The notes under the pieces: generated by a model
Told to the model about the DNA's origin: nothing
Seen by the model: the letters and a program-made list of their open reading frames with translations, nothing else
Database searches by the model: none
Position numbers and translations under genes: made by a program
NCBI RefSeq assembly: GCF_963576675.1
Contig: NC_088911.1
Coordinates: forward strand, 89,743,256 to 89,807,255
DNA from: Euphorbia lathyris
Taxonomy: Eukaryota > Streptophyta > Magnoliopsida > Malpighiales > Euphorbiaceae
DNA: 64,000 bases
Reading direction: 5' to 3'
Shown here: in pieces, positions 35,580 to 47,900 of the stretch
How positions within the stretch are numbered: position 1 is the stretch's first letter
Layout: each line of letters begins with the position of its first letter

Positions 35580-36640
35580 ATTTGTTGCAATTTTATGCCC
35601 TTAATTACTCAAATCTCCATGCATGGGCTTTGATGTGGCGCTTGGGGTCCCTCAGCGAATTCGTTATTTGTGTGGTTGCTATTTTGGAATGACATTCTCT
35701 CTAATTTAAATCGTGTGGCTTGTCACTTGTATATCGATACTTCTTGTATTGTATGCTCTCTCCCAGAGTGCACGTTACATATTCTTCGTGATTTTCATAA
35801 GGGGAAGGATGTGTGGCAGCCTTGGTTCCAATCGAAGATAGAGCTGAGGTTTTGAATTCGGATATGAGGGGCTGGTTTTGAAGTAATTTTTCTAAGAATG
35901 GTCATGGCATAAGGCTGTTTGGAAGGTTATTTTTGTCAATGTGATGTGGTGATTATGGCGTTGGAGGTGCCAACATATTTTCGAGCCTAATGCAACCCCT
36001 TGTGCTAATAAAATAAAGTTTTTTTTATTTATTGCAAGTTACTAATTTTTAAGACGCTTTTATTTTTTTAGCAGAGTATGGTTAGGGTCCTTTGAGTGAA
36101 TTAATGGTTGGGCGGAAGCCTCCCGGTGTGGGGTGGGTGAAAGTGAACATTGATAGTGCGAGTAAAGGTAATCCATGCCTTGCCTCAGTAGGGGGCCTTT
36201 TGCGTGACAGAAGTGGGGCTTGGCTCGAGGGCTTAGCGATTAATACTGGTATGTACACAACTGTCCTAGCATAGTTATGGAGACTTTATTTTAGTATGGA
36301 GCTAGCATTGACTAAAGGGTACCGAAAGGTTATTTTTGAGCTGGATTCTATTGTGTGTTATTTTCTTGGGTAGTCATGGTATGAAATACTGGTATCGTTT
36401 CTATTAACTTATTGGTAAGTGTCGGGAGCTGTATGATCGTGATTGGGATGTGAAGATTATTCATATGCTCCGTGAATGTAATATATCTACCGATTGGATG
36501 GCTAACTAACGCAATGCGTTTGTCCTTAAATTATCACGAGTGTGATGTAGCTCCCGCAAACATTCATGACTTTATTTTTACAACCATGTGCAGTTATTAT
36601 CTTTGATTAGTCTTGATAATGAAAAGTTGTTTATCAATAC
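35580..36640 (+). pseudogene. L1-type LINE ORF2 3' end (zf-RVT, RNase H), relic 3
   Basis: Broken frame: zinc-binding segment FWNDILSNLNRVACHLYIDTS and CIVCSLPECTLHILRDF (35670-35855), then the RNase H start KPPGVGWVKVNIDSASKGN with VGGLLRDRSGAW (36092-36274) and later FELDSI. It is related to relic 1 but separate. Stops abound. Confidence 0.83.
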
Positions 36641-37838
36641 TCAGTGCAAAATTACATAAGATCATATTAATAAAAATGGACTAGTATGTATCCAAACTTT
36701 GTCAAAATTAATTTTCAACTGGACTATGTATCAATAATATAGACCTTTTGTACATAAATATATTTTGTCTTTGATTACCTGTTTAGCATTACAGTAAGCA
36801 TGAAGTTTCCTCAGTATCAAAAATTGAAAAGTAACTAGTTAATTACTGTAAAATTAATAGGAAAGGCCAATCCATTTTCCAAGTATTCAAGATTCAATTC
36901 AATCTTAGCCAACAAGTCAAAACTTAAACTTAAAGATATTGATTCAGTGACTTAGGGTTTCAAATACACGTGTTGAAAATCATTTCATTTTATATAAAGA
37001 AGTAGGTATATCCTCCCTTTTATGACAGCTGCAACTCTTTCACCCAATCAAAATCTCCCAATTGTGGACTTTCATCTCTACGTGGCATTTCATTTCATAA
37101 CATACAAAAAACCTTCAACCTTTTGCTATAGCTAACCATAAGTCGACGCACGCTTTATTTAACAGTTAGGAGAATCTAAATCCTATAATATATAAATACC
37201 ACGTGTCCAATTTATGCGATCATTAGCAGAATATCTCCTACGTGCATGCCTTTTTTACCCACTATATTATCATTATAAAATGCTATCTTTTTTAGATTAT
37301 ACATTATTCCTATTAATTTATATTTATATTTATATGTTTCCATTTCATCTATTTCTTTATTCTATAAATAATTATTCCCCCCTCCACATAAGGAAATTAA
37401 CCCTAATCATGAGTATCTATATATTGTTTTATAATGGTATATGCTCTCCACCTAACCCTTTTTTTATATTAACATTATCAAATCCCTAATATTTTATTTA
37501 TTAATTTAAAAATATTGATGATATAAAATTTAGAATAAATAACATGTGTTAAAAAAAATATTATTTTGGTCAAAAAAATAAGAATAAAAGAGGTGGTCCA
37601 AACCTATATAGATGGGTTACTTGGAAGCCTGTTTTGAGAGGTTTTTGAGTGGAAGAAACCCTAATCTTCTGCACTCATTTTCTATAAAAGAAAATTCAAT
37701 AATTACGTGTCAAATTTTGAAGCCTCCATAGCATATTCTCTTCTTACTTTTATTTTTATTTTCATTCACATTCCTCAGTTTTTCTACAAATAAAAATATA
37801 AAAATAAGCTGAATCCTAACTTCAATGTAGTAGCATTC
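36641..37838. other. distal NAC promoter and intergenic DNA
   Basis: AT-rich, with scattered ACGTG cores, for example ACACGTGTT near 36967, CTACGTGGC near 37078, CCACGTGTCC near 37199 and ACGTGTC near 37703. No gene is supported; the small open frame 37214-37489 is low-complexity. Confidence 0.55.
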
Positions 37839-38144
37839 CACGTGTCGTCACGTGAAAAATATTAAGAATTGAAACTAAAAACATTTCGCTCGCTTTTTTT
37901 TTTTGTTTTTTTGTTCGTTCTCGGTTTGGTGTCATGCAAATCGGTACTGCCGTTTTTATCTCTAGAATTGAGTTACACGTGTCCCTAAACTCGGTGACTC
38001 ATTATGGGCCTTTCGACAAGGTTCATGCACCGAAGATAAACGAAGAGAATAGAAAGAGTTCTCTCTCTCTACAACTCCCAAAGAGTTTTCTCTCTCTACA
38101 AGCTCTTTCTCACCCCTTGGATAAGGTCGGCCGAGGCACGTGTC
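37839..38144 (+). promoter_or_regulatory. ABRE/G-box cluster of the NAC gene
   Basis: Four CACGTG cores: CACGTGTC 37839-37846, TCACGTGA 37848-37855, ACACGTGTCC 37975-37984, GCACGTGTC 38136-38144. They are the sites bound by ABF/AREB and other bZIP factors in ABA- and drought-induced promoters and fit the RD26-type gene downstream. Confidence 0.75.
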
Positions 38145-38233
38145 TATCTCTTAACGGTACTAAGCATAAAGTGGGTCCCTTTAATCCAACAGTAAGACAA
38201 GGACGACCGTACTTATCTCTGTGTTTCTATCCT

Positions 38234-38245
38234 CTATATATAAGC
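38234..38245 (+). promoter_or_regulatory. TATA box of the NAC gene
   Basis: CTATATATAAGC, about 110 bases upstream of the start codon, leaving a leader of roughly 80-90 bases. Confidence 0.78.
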
Positions 38246-38354
38246 AAGTTATTGCATACCAAAAAGAAAAGAAATAGAAAGGAAAACCAAAGATTTAACT
38301 AAGAAAGAAAAACAGAGATTATAATTTTAATCCGATCAAACAGTTTTTCCTTCA

Positions 38355-39533
38355 ATGGGAGTCCAAGTAACAGACCCGATTACCCAGTTGAGTTTACCTC
38401 CGGGCTTTCGGTTCTACCCGACTGACGAGGAGCTACTCGTGCAATATCTATGCAGGAAAGTTGCGGGTCATCACTTCTCTTTGCAAATTATTGGTGATAT
38501 TGATCTCTACAAGTTCGACCCGTGGGTCTTACCAAGTAATGTTTCAACTTTTTATTTCATCATTAATTTGTTAATAATCTCAAATTTTCAATTCATTAAT
38601 CGGTTTTTTTTTCTTTTAATTACAGGTAAAGCAATTTTTGGTGAAAAGGAATGGTACTTTTTTAGTCCCAGAGATAGAAAATACCCGAATGGGTCTCGAC
38701 CGAATCGGGTTGCCGGGTCAGGATACTGGAAGGCCACAGGGACTGATAAAGTTATAACAACAGAAGGTCGGAGAGTTGGGATAAAGAAAGCTCTTGTTTT
38801 CTACGTTGGTAAAGCTCCGAAAGGCACCAAAACTAATTGGATTATGCACGAATATCGTCTTTTAGAGTCCACTCGCAAACATGGAAGCTCTAAGGTTTGT
38901 AATTAAGCTTAATTAATTTTGATTAGCACTTAATTTCGGTTTTTTTAATTATTGGTTTGATGATATTTGCAGCTTGATGATTGGGTCTTATGCCGGATAT
39001 ATAAGAAGAATTCGGGTGCCCAGAAACCCATTTCAAGTATTTGTAGCAAAGAAAATAGCAATAACGGGTCATCTTCTTCATCGTCTTCTCATCTTGATGA
39101 TGTATTAGACTCTTTGCCGGAGATTGATGATCGGTTCTTTTCTAACCCGTTGAAATTAATGCAACCCGATGAGAAAATCAACATCAGCCGTTTGGGTTCG
39201 GGTAATTTCGATTGGGCCAGTCTTGCCGGGTTGAACTCGGTATCTGACCTCGGGCAAGCACAGGCTCAACCTCAGGGTCAAGGAATGGTTGGTTACGCAA
39301 GTACGGGTAATGACCTTTATGTCCCTTCCTTGACTCAGCAACTTGGTTCTGGACACGTGGATCCAAAGGTGGAAGAGGAGGTTGAAAGCGGAATCAGGAA
39401 TCAGCGAGTTGATAACTCAGTGTTCTTTCCTCAAAACTCGAGCATGTTAACTCAGAGCTTCTCGAACTCAGTTGACCCGTATGGGTTCAGATACTCGAGC
39501 CAACCGGGTAGCGCATTCGGGTTTAGACAGTGA
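38355..39533 (+). CDS. NAC transcription factor, ANAC019/055/072 (RD26)-like
   Basis: Three exons: 38355-38535, 38626-38894, 38973-39533. GT-AG introns, 336 aa. The NAC domain has its subdomains in order: [94 protein letters not shown] and [11 protein letters not shown]. The C-terminus has a Ser run followed by [12 protein letters not shown], the block [12 protein letters not shown], and the end GFRQ, all landmarks I recall from the Arabidopsis RD26/ANAC055/ANAC019 group. These factors act in the nucleus in ABA, jasmonate, drought and senescence responses. The upstream ABRE cluster agrees with stress induction. Intron 1 is 90 bases without an in-frame stop. Confidence 0.96.
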
Positions 39534-40489
39534 AGAAGAAGAATTTAGAGGTAGGAAGTGCGGAAGAGGGATGGCATATCTGTAAATATTGGCATTCTTT
39601 TGGAGCTAACTTTTGATGGGTTTAGCTTTTAAAAAAATTGGGTCAAAATAAGAATAGCCCTTGATTATGATTTTTGGGCCTCGTTAATTAAGGGAATAGA
39701 TCCAATGTAAACAATTGTACAATTTAATTGCATAATTAAATTAAGGGATCGCTTAATTAGGCACATTTCTATACATAGAAACCAGTGATTGATTAGGAAA
39801 ATTGGGTTTCAATATTTTGATTGTACTGTGATTTTTGATAGATAAAAAAAAAAGAATTTGGGAATAATATTTTGCATTCAACAGCTAATTGATGTGGCCA
39901 TTAACTGAAGCAGTGTCTGCCTCCGATTCATACATGTGCTTTTTAATAAATGGATTTTCAGTTTAATTTTTATGTAGTTTATCCAATTTTTCGAGGATCG
40001 TTGGGTAGCTATATCCAATTGTTTTTTTTTTTTTTTTTTTTGATGAAAGGTAGCTATATCCAATTTTTGGTTTCGAGATTCTCTTCAAGTTAAAGTTTAT
40101 ATTCATCGGGAATTCTTTTCAATTAAAGTTTATATTAAATTTGTATTGAGATTCAATTAAAGTTTAAAATTAAAGTTTAGATATAGGTTATGTTTACTTA
40201 TTTTGTTTTTGAAAATAAGTATTATTTTGTTTTTTTAATAAAATTTAATAAAGTAAGCTCATTCAGTGGTGGAGAAAACAAAGTAATGTTTATTTTGTAA
40301 AAAACAAAGTAAGTATAGAAGTCACCGTTTATAATAAATTTATAGGTAAAGGTTATGTTTATCTGTGCTAAGTACGAGATCGAACCACACAAACTATTTG
40401 TTATAATTAATAAATCGAACCACAAAAACTATTTGTTATAATTAGTAAATCTACCTTGAATGATCTAATTGTTTAGAGGGTTGAATAAA
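39534..40489. other. NAC 3' UTR and AT-rich intergenic DNA
   Basis: 3' UTR with several 'aataaa'-like signals, then AT-rich DNA with a T run at 40022-40041. No gene is seen. Confidence 0.5.
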
Positions 40490-43092
40490 TGTTTGGGTTT
40501 TGAATAACTAATTAACTAATTGAAAGCAATAAAGATAACAAAATAAAGTGAGCAATTGACAGAGTAGAATGTGAATTAATGGTTGGCACAATCTAGGCTG
40601 AAGAATCCTTTGATTAAATCCTATGTATGGGTTTAGGGAGTTCAGATTTATGTTTTATCAATGATTGAAGGTAATTATCCTAAGTGAAAGACTAATGTGA
40701 TCAGTATTCGTCTTTTTATTCACATGCATTCGGGTGACGACTTGATTAGGTATATATCCTAGGTCATACAAAGCATTAGGTTTATTGACAACTAAGGCTA
40801 AAGCCGTAGTCCAGCCACAAAGCCTCATTCCTAGTGGTCTCTAACAAAGTCAGGTTAATACAAATTCGGTATAGATGATTCCGTGGTCAGGTTCTCATCT
40901 ATCTATAATCCTATTTAATGTAAGGGTCACAGGCATTAAGCACATTATATACATAAACAGGCTAGTTGATCATTATCAATGTTCATTTTAGCATAAATCC
41001 TGTTGCCATAAACTGATCAATCAAAGGTCCTAAATCCCTAATCATACATATTCATACAATCAATTTCATCCACATCCTAAATTGGATGGGGATCAGTTCA
41101 TAGACAAACCAATCATAGCAATAGGCATACGTGAATAATGAAAAAAAGCTTCAATTAAATATAAAAGGAAAAGATAAAAGGGAAAGAGAGAAATCTAGAA
41201 CCCGTTTTGCCGATTCCAATTACAGAAATAGAAGATGAGGAACTTCTCCTATCAATTGTTCTTGAAAGAAATAAAAGACAAAACAGAAATAAACCTAATC
41301 TAGAAAGTAGGAAATCTAATCTAAAAATATAAAGGGTAAATTCTAAAAAAAACTCTGTGGTTTCACCGATTTCTAAATAAACCCCTGTAGTTTGTTTTTA
41401 CCAAAAAAAAGGACTGTGGTTTGCGCCGTTACCCGAAAAACGGAAAATGACTTAACGGTGTTAAAATGCTGACGTGGCACAGGGGTAAAGTTGGAAATTC
41501 GAATTTTTTTTATTTTTTTATTTTTTTCTCTCTCCTCTTCTTCTCCTTCCTCCTTCTTCTCTCCTCTTCTTTCTTCTTCCTTCTTCTTCTTCCCCCTCCA
41601 TCATCTTCCTTCTTCTTCTTCTTCTCTCCTCCTTCTTCTTCCTCCTCCTTCTTCTTCTACCTTTTTTTCTTTTTGTTTTAAGTTTCGTAAATTTCCACGT
41701 TGTTAACCCGGAATCTGGAAAATTCCAAACACTGTTAACCCATTTTCGAGCAATGTTAACCCATTTTCTGGAATTTTCGAATTTCCAAACACTGATAACC
41801 CTTTTTTTTCTTTTTGTTTTAAGTTTCGTAAAATTCCACGCTGTTAACACTCTTCTTCGGAAATCTGGAAAATTCCAGATTTCTGGAAAATTTCCAGATT
41901 CTGGAAATTTTCCAGAAATCTGGAAAATTTTCAAATTTCCGGAAATCTGTCCAACACTTCCTCCTCCTCGTGACTCCACCGAAGCTCCAACGACTCCACC
42001 TCTTCCTTCGCCATCGATTTCTTCTTGCTCGGTGATTGCGATTCTTCTAGACCGAGTTCCGTTACTGATATTTCGCAAAAGTTGACCTGAAATTTTTCCA
42101 TTATTCCTCAATTGGAACCCACATTATCATGCTTTATATTGATCAACGCTACCAAAAACTTTATCGCCATAGAAATGGCTGAGCTATGAAATTTATGCCT
42201 CTAAGGTCCCAAGGATGAAAAGAAACAAATCAAATATTCAAGAAAGAAAATGAAGTAATAGAATAACTCACCATCTGCAATGGTTCTCCAGTTCTTATCC
42301 TTGCATTTGGACGAGCAAGCTTGGATTCAAAAGGAGTTTCCAATTTTGCGTAGAACACAACTTTTTGCGAAATCTAAAAAATAAAAAAAAAATTAAAAAA
42401 TTTGGAATTTCCAATTTTACCCTTCGCCACGTCAGCATTTTTAACACTGTTAACCCATTTTCCGTTTTTCGAGTAACGGCGTAACCACGCTCCTTTTTTT
42501 TGGTAAAAACAAACCACAAGGGTTTTTTTGGAATTTACCCAAATATAAATCTACATTGTGGAGGAGAGAAAACCCTAGCGGCTCTCTGATTTATTGAATG
42601 GCTAATCCCCCCGAATACTGAAGATTAGCTCCCTATTTATAGATTTAGGGAGAAAGTCTAATGTCTCCGGGGGCATAATAGGTTATTACCAAATGTTTTA
42701 ATGGGCTTCAGGCCCAAATCCGTGCATTCCACAAGGAGTGTCTCGACGAGACAGGTATTGTCTCGAAGAGACAGGTCTTAAATGGGGCGATTTTGTTCTG
42801 ACTTTTATCTGTTTAGGTCACCGGGCTTCCGAAAAGTGCTCTAATGGTTCCTGATGAATTCCAAAAGTGCTCTGACAGTCCCTGAATAATCCGGAAATGC
42901 GCCAATAGGCTTGGGTCTGGTTCGGAAATGCTCAAATAGTCCTGAAAAACCCTGAAAACACCGAAAATGCCATAAATAATGGAAAATACTAAATTTAACT
43001 AAAAACTATCAAATTAATATAAAAACTTAACTAAAAGCTAATTAAAACAAACTAAATTAATCCTAAAAACCCTATATAAATGGGAGCTATCA
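40490..43092 (-). repeat. LTR of an old minus-strand gypsy element
   Basis: On the minus strand the LTR begins TGATAGCTCCCATTTATATA at 43092, preceded across a later insertion by the purine-rich 'caagtgtggggatg'. A TATA-like 'ctataaataggga' lies near 42640, and a long T-rich leader-like stretch runs to about 40490. The far end is estimated. The LTR is interrupted by the foldback element at 41334-42540. Confidence 0.62.
41334..42540. mobile_element. 1.2-kb long-TIR Mutator-like element with exon-like cargo
   Basis: The ends GGGTAAATTCTAAAAAAAAC and the inverse of GGGTAAATTCCAAAAAAACC start inverted repeats of about 150 bp. They are flanked by identical 9-bp repeats AAATATAAA (41325-41333, 42541-42549), the Mutator signature. 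The interior has a CT-rich block (41525-41665), many 'tctggaaaattccag' repeats, and on the minus strand an exon-like piece at 42373-42272. The long open frames over the CT-rich block are low-complexity and not called as genes. Confidence 0.88.
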
Positions 43093-43096
43093 ACAT

Positions 43097-44410
43097 TGTT
43101 GGTCCCGTATAACGTGACAAGGTTAGTTCCAAGGGGGGGGGGGATATGAACTAATTAAAATTTTGTCCATTAAGGCTGACTTCTTTTCCTTGAGAAAAGG
43201 TTTACACAACGGCGCTAAGTAGTTTTAAGACACAAGCTTAGTCAACTGGTGACTAAGTCTGTTTCTTTCTTTGAGTCAGGAGATAGCACTTAAGTCTATT
43301 CCTGAACTCAGCTTCTTAGTGCACTCAACTCAGCGTGAGTTCGTTACTTAGTCAGTTTTATAGCAAGCAATATATAAAGGAGTTTAAGGGTTAAAAATAT
43401 GTTACTCAGCAGACATATCCTGGTTCGGCCTCTCCGCCTACGTCCAGTCCCCGGAACTCGTTCCGAGCTTTTTGAATCCTCTACTGAGCTCTTTAAAAGT
43501 AGAGCACGAAACCTTTTACAACAGAAGCTGAGTATACAAGAGTACCTTCCTCTATTCCTCTACTCACTCCTATAACTACCGCTGAGTACTATAACCGAGT
43601 ACTCAGCTTCTCCTTTCTATTCTTTTAGAAATGATAAGTGTTTGTCCTAAACAACAATTGCTAAGACACTTTAGATTAATAAAATCACTCTAGACTTTTA
43701 CACAAGTTTGGAATTGGTGTAAGATTTGCTTTGCTTTTCTCACATAACTTCAAGTATGAATTTGGTCAGCGTTTCGACTTGATTGAAGATCTGCATCGAA
43801 TGAAGCATTTGAAATGCCTATTTATAATGACACTTCAAGCAACGGTGATTTCGAATTTCGAAATAACCGTTGGAGGCTAACGGCTTCCTGTCACTTTCAC
43901 TCAGGACGTCCTCAGTGTCGTTGGCCAATGAGATTCTTGCATCTTCTGTCTACGGCAGTGCTCAACAGCTTTTCGTCAGATGAACAGAATGTTTCGACAT
44001 TAATAGTAAAGTCTTCCAGACAGCTTACTGCGTCTTCTGAGCTTTACCCAAAGTAGAAATACTTTGTCTCTAAGTTGGTTCTGTTCTACCGCTGACCTGA
44101 CTACCTTGTCGCTTAACTCAGCAGCTTCGTCTTGAAGCTATTTGGTCGAAGGCTTCTCGATCCTTCTTCATGCTGGACTGGCGTTTTACTTGATACGACT
44201 GCGTTTTGTCTTCCTGGGCCGTGAGGTCTTGATCTGTTGACTTGAGCTTGACTTCCTCTTATGGGCCTTTAGGCTTTTTATCTTAATGCCTTATAAATCA
44301 ATTAACTCAACATTGAACAAACACATTAGTGTGAATAAATCAAAGCATTTAAATTTAATGTGTTAGAATAATTTTGTCAAATCAAAATCATGTGAAAAGG
44401 TGTTTCAACA
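43097..44410. mobile_element. solo LTR with perfect 5-bp TSD
   Basis: 1314 bp, starting TGTTGG and ending CAACA, flanked by identical AACAT (43092-43096 and 44411-44415). It sits exactly between the purine tract and the LTR of the older gypsy element. No internal coding region is left, so it is a solo LTR, probably copia-type from its ends. Inside is a GC-richer block near 43425-43475. Confidence 0.85.
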
Positions 44411-44992
44411 AACATCCCCACACTTGAATCTTGCTTGTCCCCAAGCAAGACAGAATTCAAAACAGAGAAAAATCAACAAATAACTCCCTTACAAAAACAA
44501 GAATCTACTACACTTTATTATCCACAACAGTTCAGACTACTCATTTTGCAATTAAAAACATAATAAACCTCAGACGAGTCTCCAAAATTGATTAATTGGT
44601 TTTATCAATCAACACTTCATGAAAACGAAAGAAGAGAACTAAAATTGATAGCTCACAAGTGGTCACTCTAACGCTCAAGTGTTTGGGTAAATTTTTTTTT
44701 TTGTAAATGCTCTACATTTTATTTCACAAAGTGGTCACGTTGGGATTGCATAATCCATCCGATCAAAATTAATGCATTAAAATTAAACAAAATCATAGGT
44801 CTTTAAAGAGATTGTAACATTGGCTAAAGGTTGGGGTAGGAAAAAGAGAATTTATAGGCAAAAAGTTAATGACTCAAATAGTTAAAATTTTTGCAAAAAG
44901 GACACATTTTTCGCATTAGGGAGCTATAAACCACCTCCCCACACTTAAAATCTTGCTTGTCCTCAAGCAAGTCAGAATCCAAAAGGGACACG
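44411..44992 (-). other. internal 3' region of the old gypsy element
   Basis: The minus strand has CTTGGGGACAAGCAAGATTC followed by AAGTGTGGGGATG (near 44415-44450) and a second like block near 44930-44970. Such 'gacaagcaag...gtgtgggg' blocks precede the polypurine tract in several plant gypsy elements. There is no open reading frame. Confidence 0.55.
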
Positions 44993-47900
44993 TGTAGACA
45001 CCGAGTCGGAGGACCTGTGACGAAAACCTGAAAACAAGACGGTTGAAGCGATTGATTCCGAAAGTTTCAAAAATAATAAAATAAATAAGTTATAGTCGGT
45101 CGCTGTTGTCGATCGGATAGCTCGCGAACGCTTAAATGCACGGTGCGAGTGCTTAGCGGCGGCCGGCGCGCATTTGATGACAGTCGGATGCACGCTCGAC
45201 GATGCGAAGCACGCGCTCGACGTCTGTCGAATGCACGCACCCAACCATGAATAGTACACGCTCGGTGTCCGAGCAAGGCACGAGCTTGGCGGCACGGGAC
45301 GCGCGCTTGTCGGCCACGGGACGTGTGCAACCGGCAGCGCGGAACACGCGTTCGGCGGTCACGACGTGTGAACGCCCGACGACGCGGAACGCGAGTTCGA
45401 CGGCCGCAGGGCGTGCACGCCCGACGGCGCGAGGCGCGCCCCGGCGGCCGTTGAACGAGTCCCCAATCGTGTTGGGCGGAAGCCCAAAGGTAGGGGGGGG
45501 CGCGAGCGCCCAACCGCGTCGGGCGAACGCCCAACGGCAGTTGGGCGCGCGCGCCCAACCGCGCGTTGGGTGCTCGCCCAACGCTGTTGGGCGACCGCCC
45601 AACAATTGGTGGGCGATCGCCCAACAATGTTGGGCGGTAGCCCAACGTGATGTTGGGCGGCCGCCCAACTAGCCTTGGGCGGCCGCCCAACGGCTTTGGG
45701 CGACGCCCAATTTTGCTCGGGCGTCGCCCAAAGTTTCCGGGACCCGTTTCCCTATATAAGGGGCACGGATCCCAACGCAATAGAGAAGAAAAGGAGGAAG
45801 AGGGGATTTCTTGGAGCCTTTCTCACTCTAAACATTTTTAGAGAGAGAAAGTGAATTTTTTTGAGAAAAATATTTTTTTTTCTCAAAAATTCCGAGTTTC
45901 CTAAAGTTAAACTTTTACTAAAAAATATAAAAAAAGGAAGATCGCGACTCGTGGAATCGATCGGCTTCGACTGTCAAATACCGAATTTAAGGTATTATCC
46001 GAGGACTAGACTCTTTTATTTTATTTTATTTATTCTCTTCTTCTATTTATTTTTTATGTTATAGTTTCTTTATTTGATTAGTTATTTATTTTATCACGTT
46101 TTATTTAATTAGCGTATTTATTTAATTTTCGTTTCGTGTTGAATAAAATTCGGTTTTGTTTTAAAATAGAAAACCTCGTTTTGATATCCCAATACGAACC
46201 GTGATCCGATAAAAAGGTAGTTCGGGTATCGAAAAACGTTGAAATTATAAGTTTCTAATTTAAAAGAAATTTCCAAATAATGTTTTAAAAATAAAAACAT
46301 CGTTTTAGGAACTTCCGTTATTGACTATGATCCATTTTTGGTAGTTCGGAAATCCAAAACGATTGAATTAGATTTAATTTGAAGCTTTTTAAATCTGGAA
46401 ACAATTAGAGTGCTGCTGTAATTTGTCATTTCTGTCACTAATTGCTGTTTACCTACGGATTTTCCGTCGGTAAATCTGCCGAAACGCAAAAAATGTCATT
46501 TCAGTCCCTTTTTCTCAACTTCTGAGTTTTTAATCCTTAATATATATATGTATAGTTATGTAATATATGTGTTTCAAACTATTTTAGATGTTTAGTGTAT
46601 ATAATTATTTAGGATGTTTGTATATCATTCTTTATTTAATTTTTAAAACATAAGTATATGTATATATTTGTTCTTTTATTCATTTGAGTTATATTAGATC
46701 CTATTTTGAAGATTATTTACTTGGGCATTTTGGGAAATAATCAATAGATATTAGTATATGCTATTTTTTTATATATTTAAAACTATAATAGTTATGTATA
46801 TATGTAGTTTTGGGATATTTGGGTTATTTTATTGGTTATTGAATGAAATTATTTTGGGTAAATGTTATGTTCTTATTTATGAGATTTATTTACTATTTTC
46901 ACATCTTTAAAGTATAAATATATTTTATCTAATATTTTCATATATGTATTATATAGTTTCCTCTTATTAACTTTTATTTTCATATTCTCTTTTTGATTTA
47001 AATGTATATATATATGCTAGAATTACTTTCTTTATTCTTTTGGATCATTCATGGGTCCATGTTTCAAATGGGCTTTATTTGATTATGAATCTTGCTTTAA
47101 ATGGGTTTATTATTGTAATTATAATAGGTAGAGAGAGTCCATTAAATAAGAGGGGAAAATAAATCAAAAGAAAGAGAGTTTTCAATTTGATTATTTAAAC
47201 TAATGAATTTTTAGAGGTTCCTAATGTAAATAAATGGAGTTGTTTTTTGTTAATATTTTAAATCGTTTTCAAAACACCACGTTTTAAAACCTTAATCCGT
47301 TCCAAAGGCGGATTAAGTGAACATGGTAATTAAAATCGCTTTCTTTGTGAATAATAGAGTTTTTGAATCATTTTCTTAAAGGATTTGTACAAAATAAAAT
47401 TGACTTGTATGTTTAACCACGTTTTCTTAACTAAAGGTTTTTGTCTCAAACGTTTCCAAAGCACTTGAGTCGTTCCAACGGCGACTCGAGTAAACTTCAC
47501 TAATCGGGATTTTAAAACGCACCCAAATCGTTCCAACGGTGATTAAGGTGCGAACCATGTAAATAAACTCGTTTTGGGGAAATAAGTTAGTGCAGAATAA
47601 ACACACGGCATGACATTTAAATAAAGTTGTAAATAAATCACTTCTTTCTTCCCCCTTCTCTGTGTAGGTATAATATAAATGGGTGATTCTTTACTAATAT
47701 GGCTTTCCAATAATATATGCTCAAAACGGTTTCTGAAAAAAGAAAGAAAAGGTTTCAAATGAATTTTAAACTTAAAGAAGTATACGATTAGTCCATTATC
47801 GCCTAACATGCTGAGTAGGAGGCCGGTGGTTCATAACCGGGCGATGTCGGGGTGCCTAGTAGCCTTTCTCCGGAAAGGAGCTAGCCTTCTCGGCTCTTAC

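Noticed and set aside
37934..38302. 122-codon open frame upstream of the NAC gene
   Set aside because: It covers the ABRE cluster, TATA box and leader, with no recognisable domain.
41466..42111. Ser/Phe-rich and Arg/Lys-rich open frames over the CT-rich block
   Set aside because: Low-complexity reading of a polypyrimidine tract inside a foldback element. Only the short exon-like piece at 42272-42373 was kept, as a finding.
43814..44056. 80-codon frame in the solo LTR
   Set aside because: Inside an LTR, no recognisable motif.
45067..45780. Long Arg/Pro/Gly-rich open frames on both strands in the 5' LTR, and the like ones at 61183-62016
   Set aside because: They arise from GC-rich palindromic repeats that lack stops. 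They lie in LTR promoter DNA, overlap on both strands, and have no domain.
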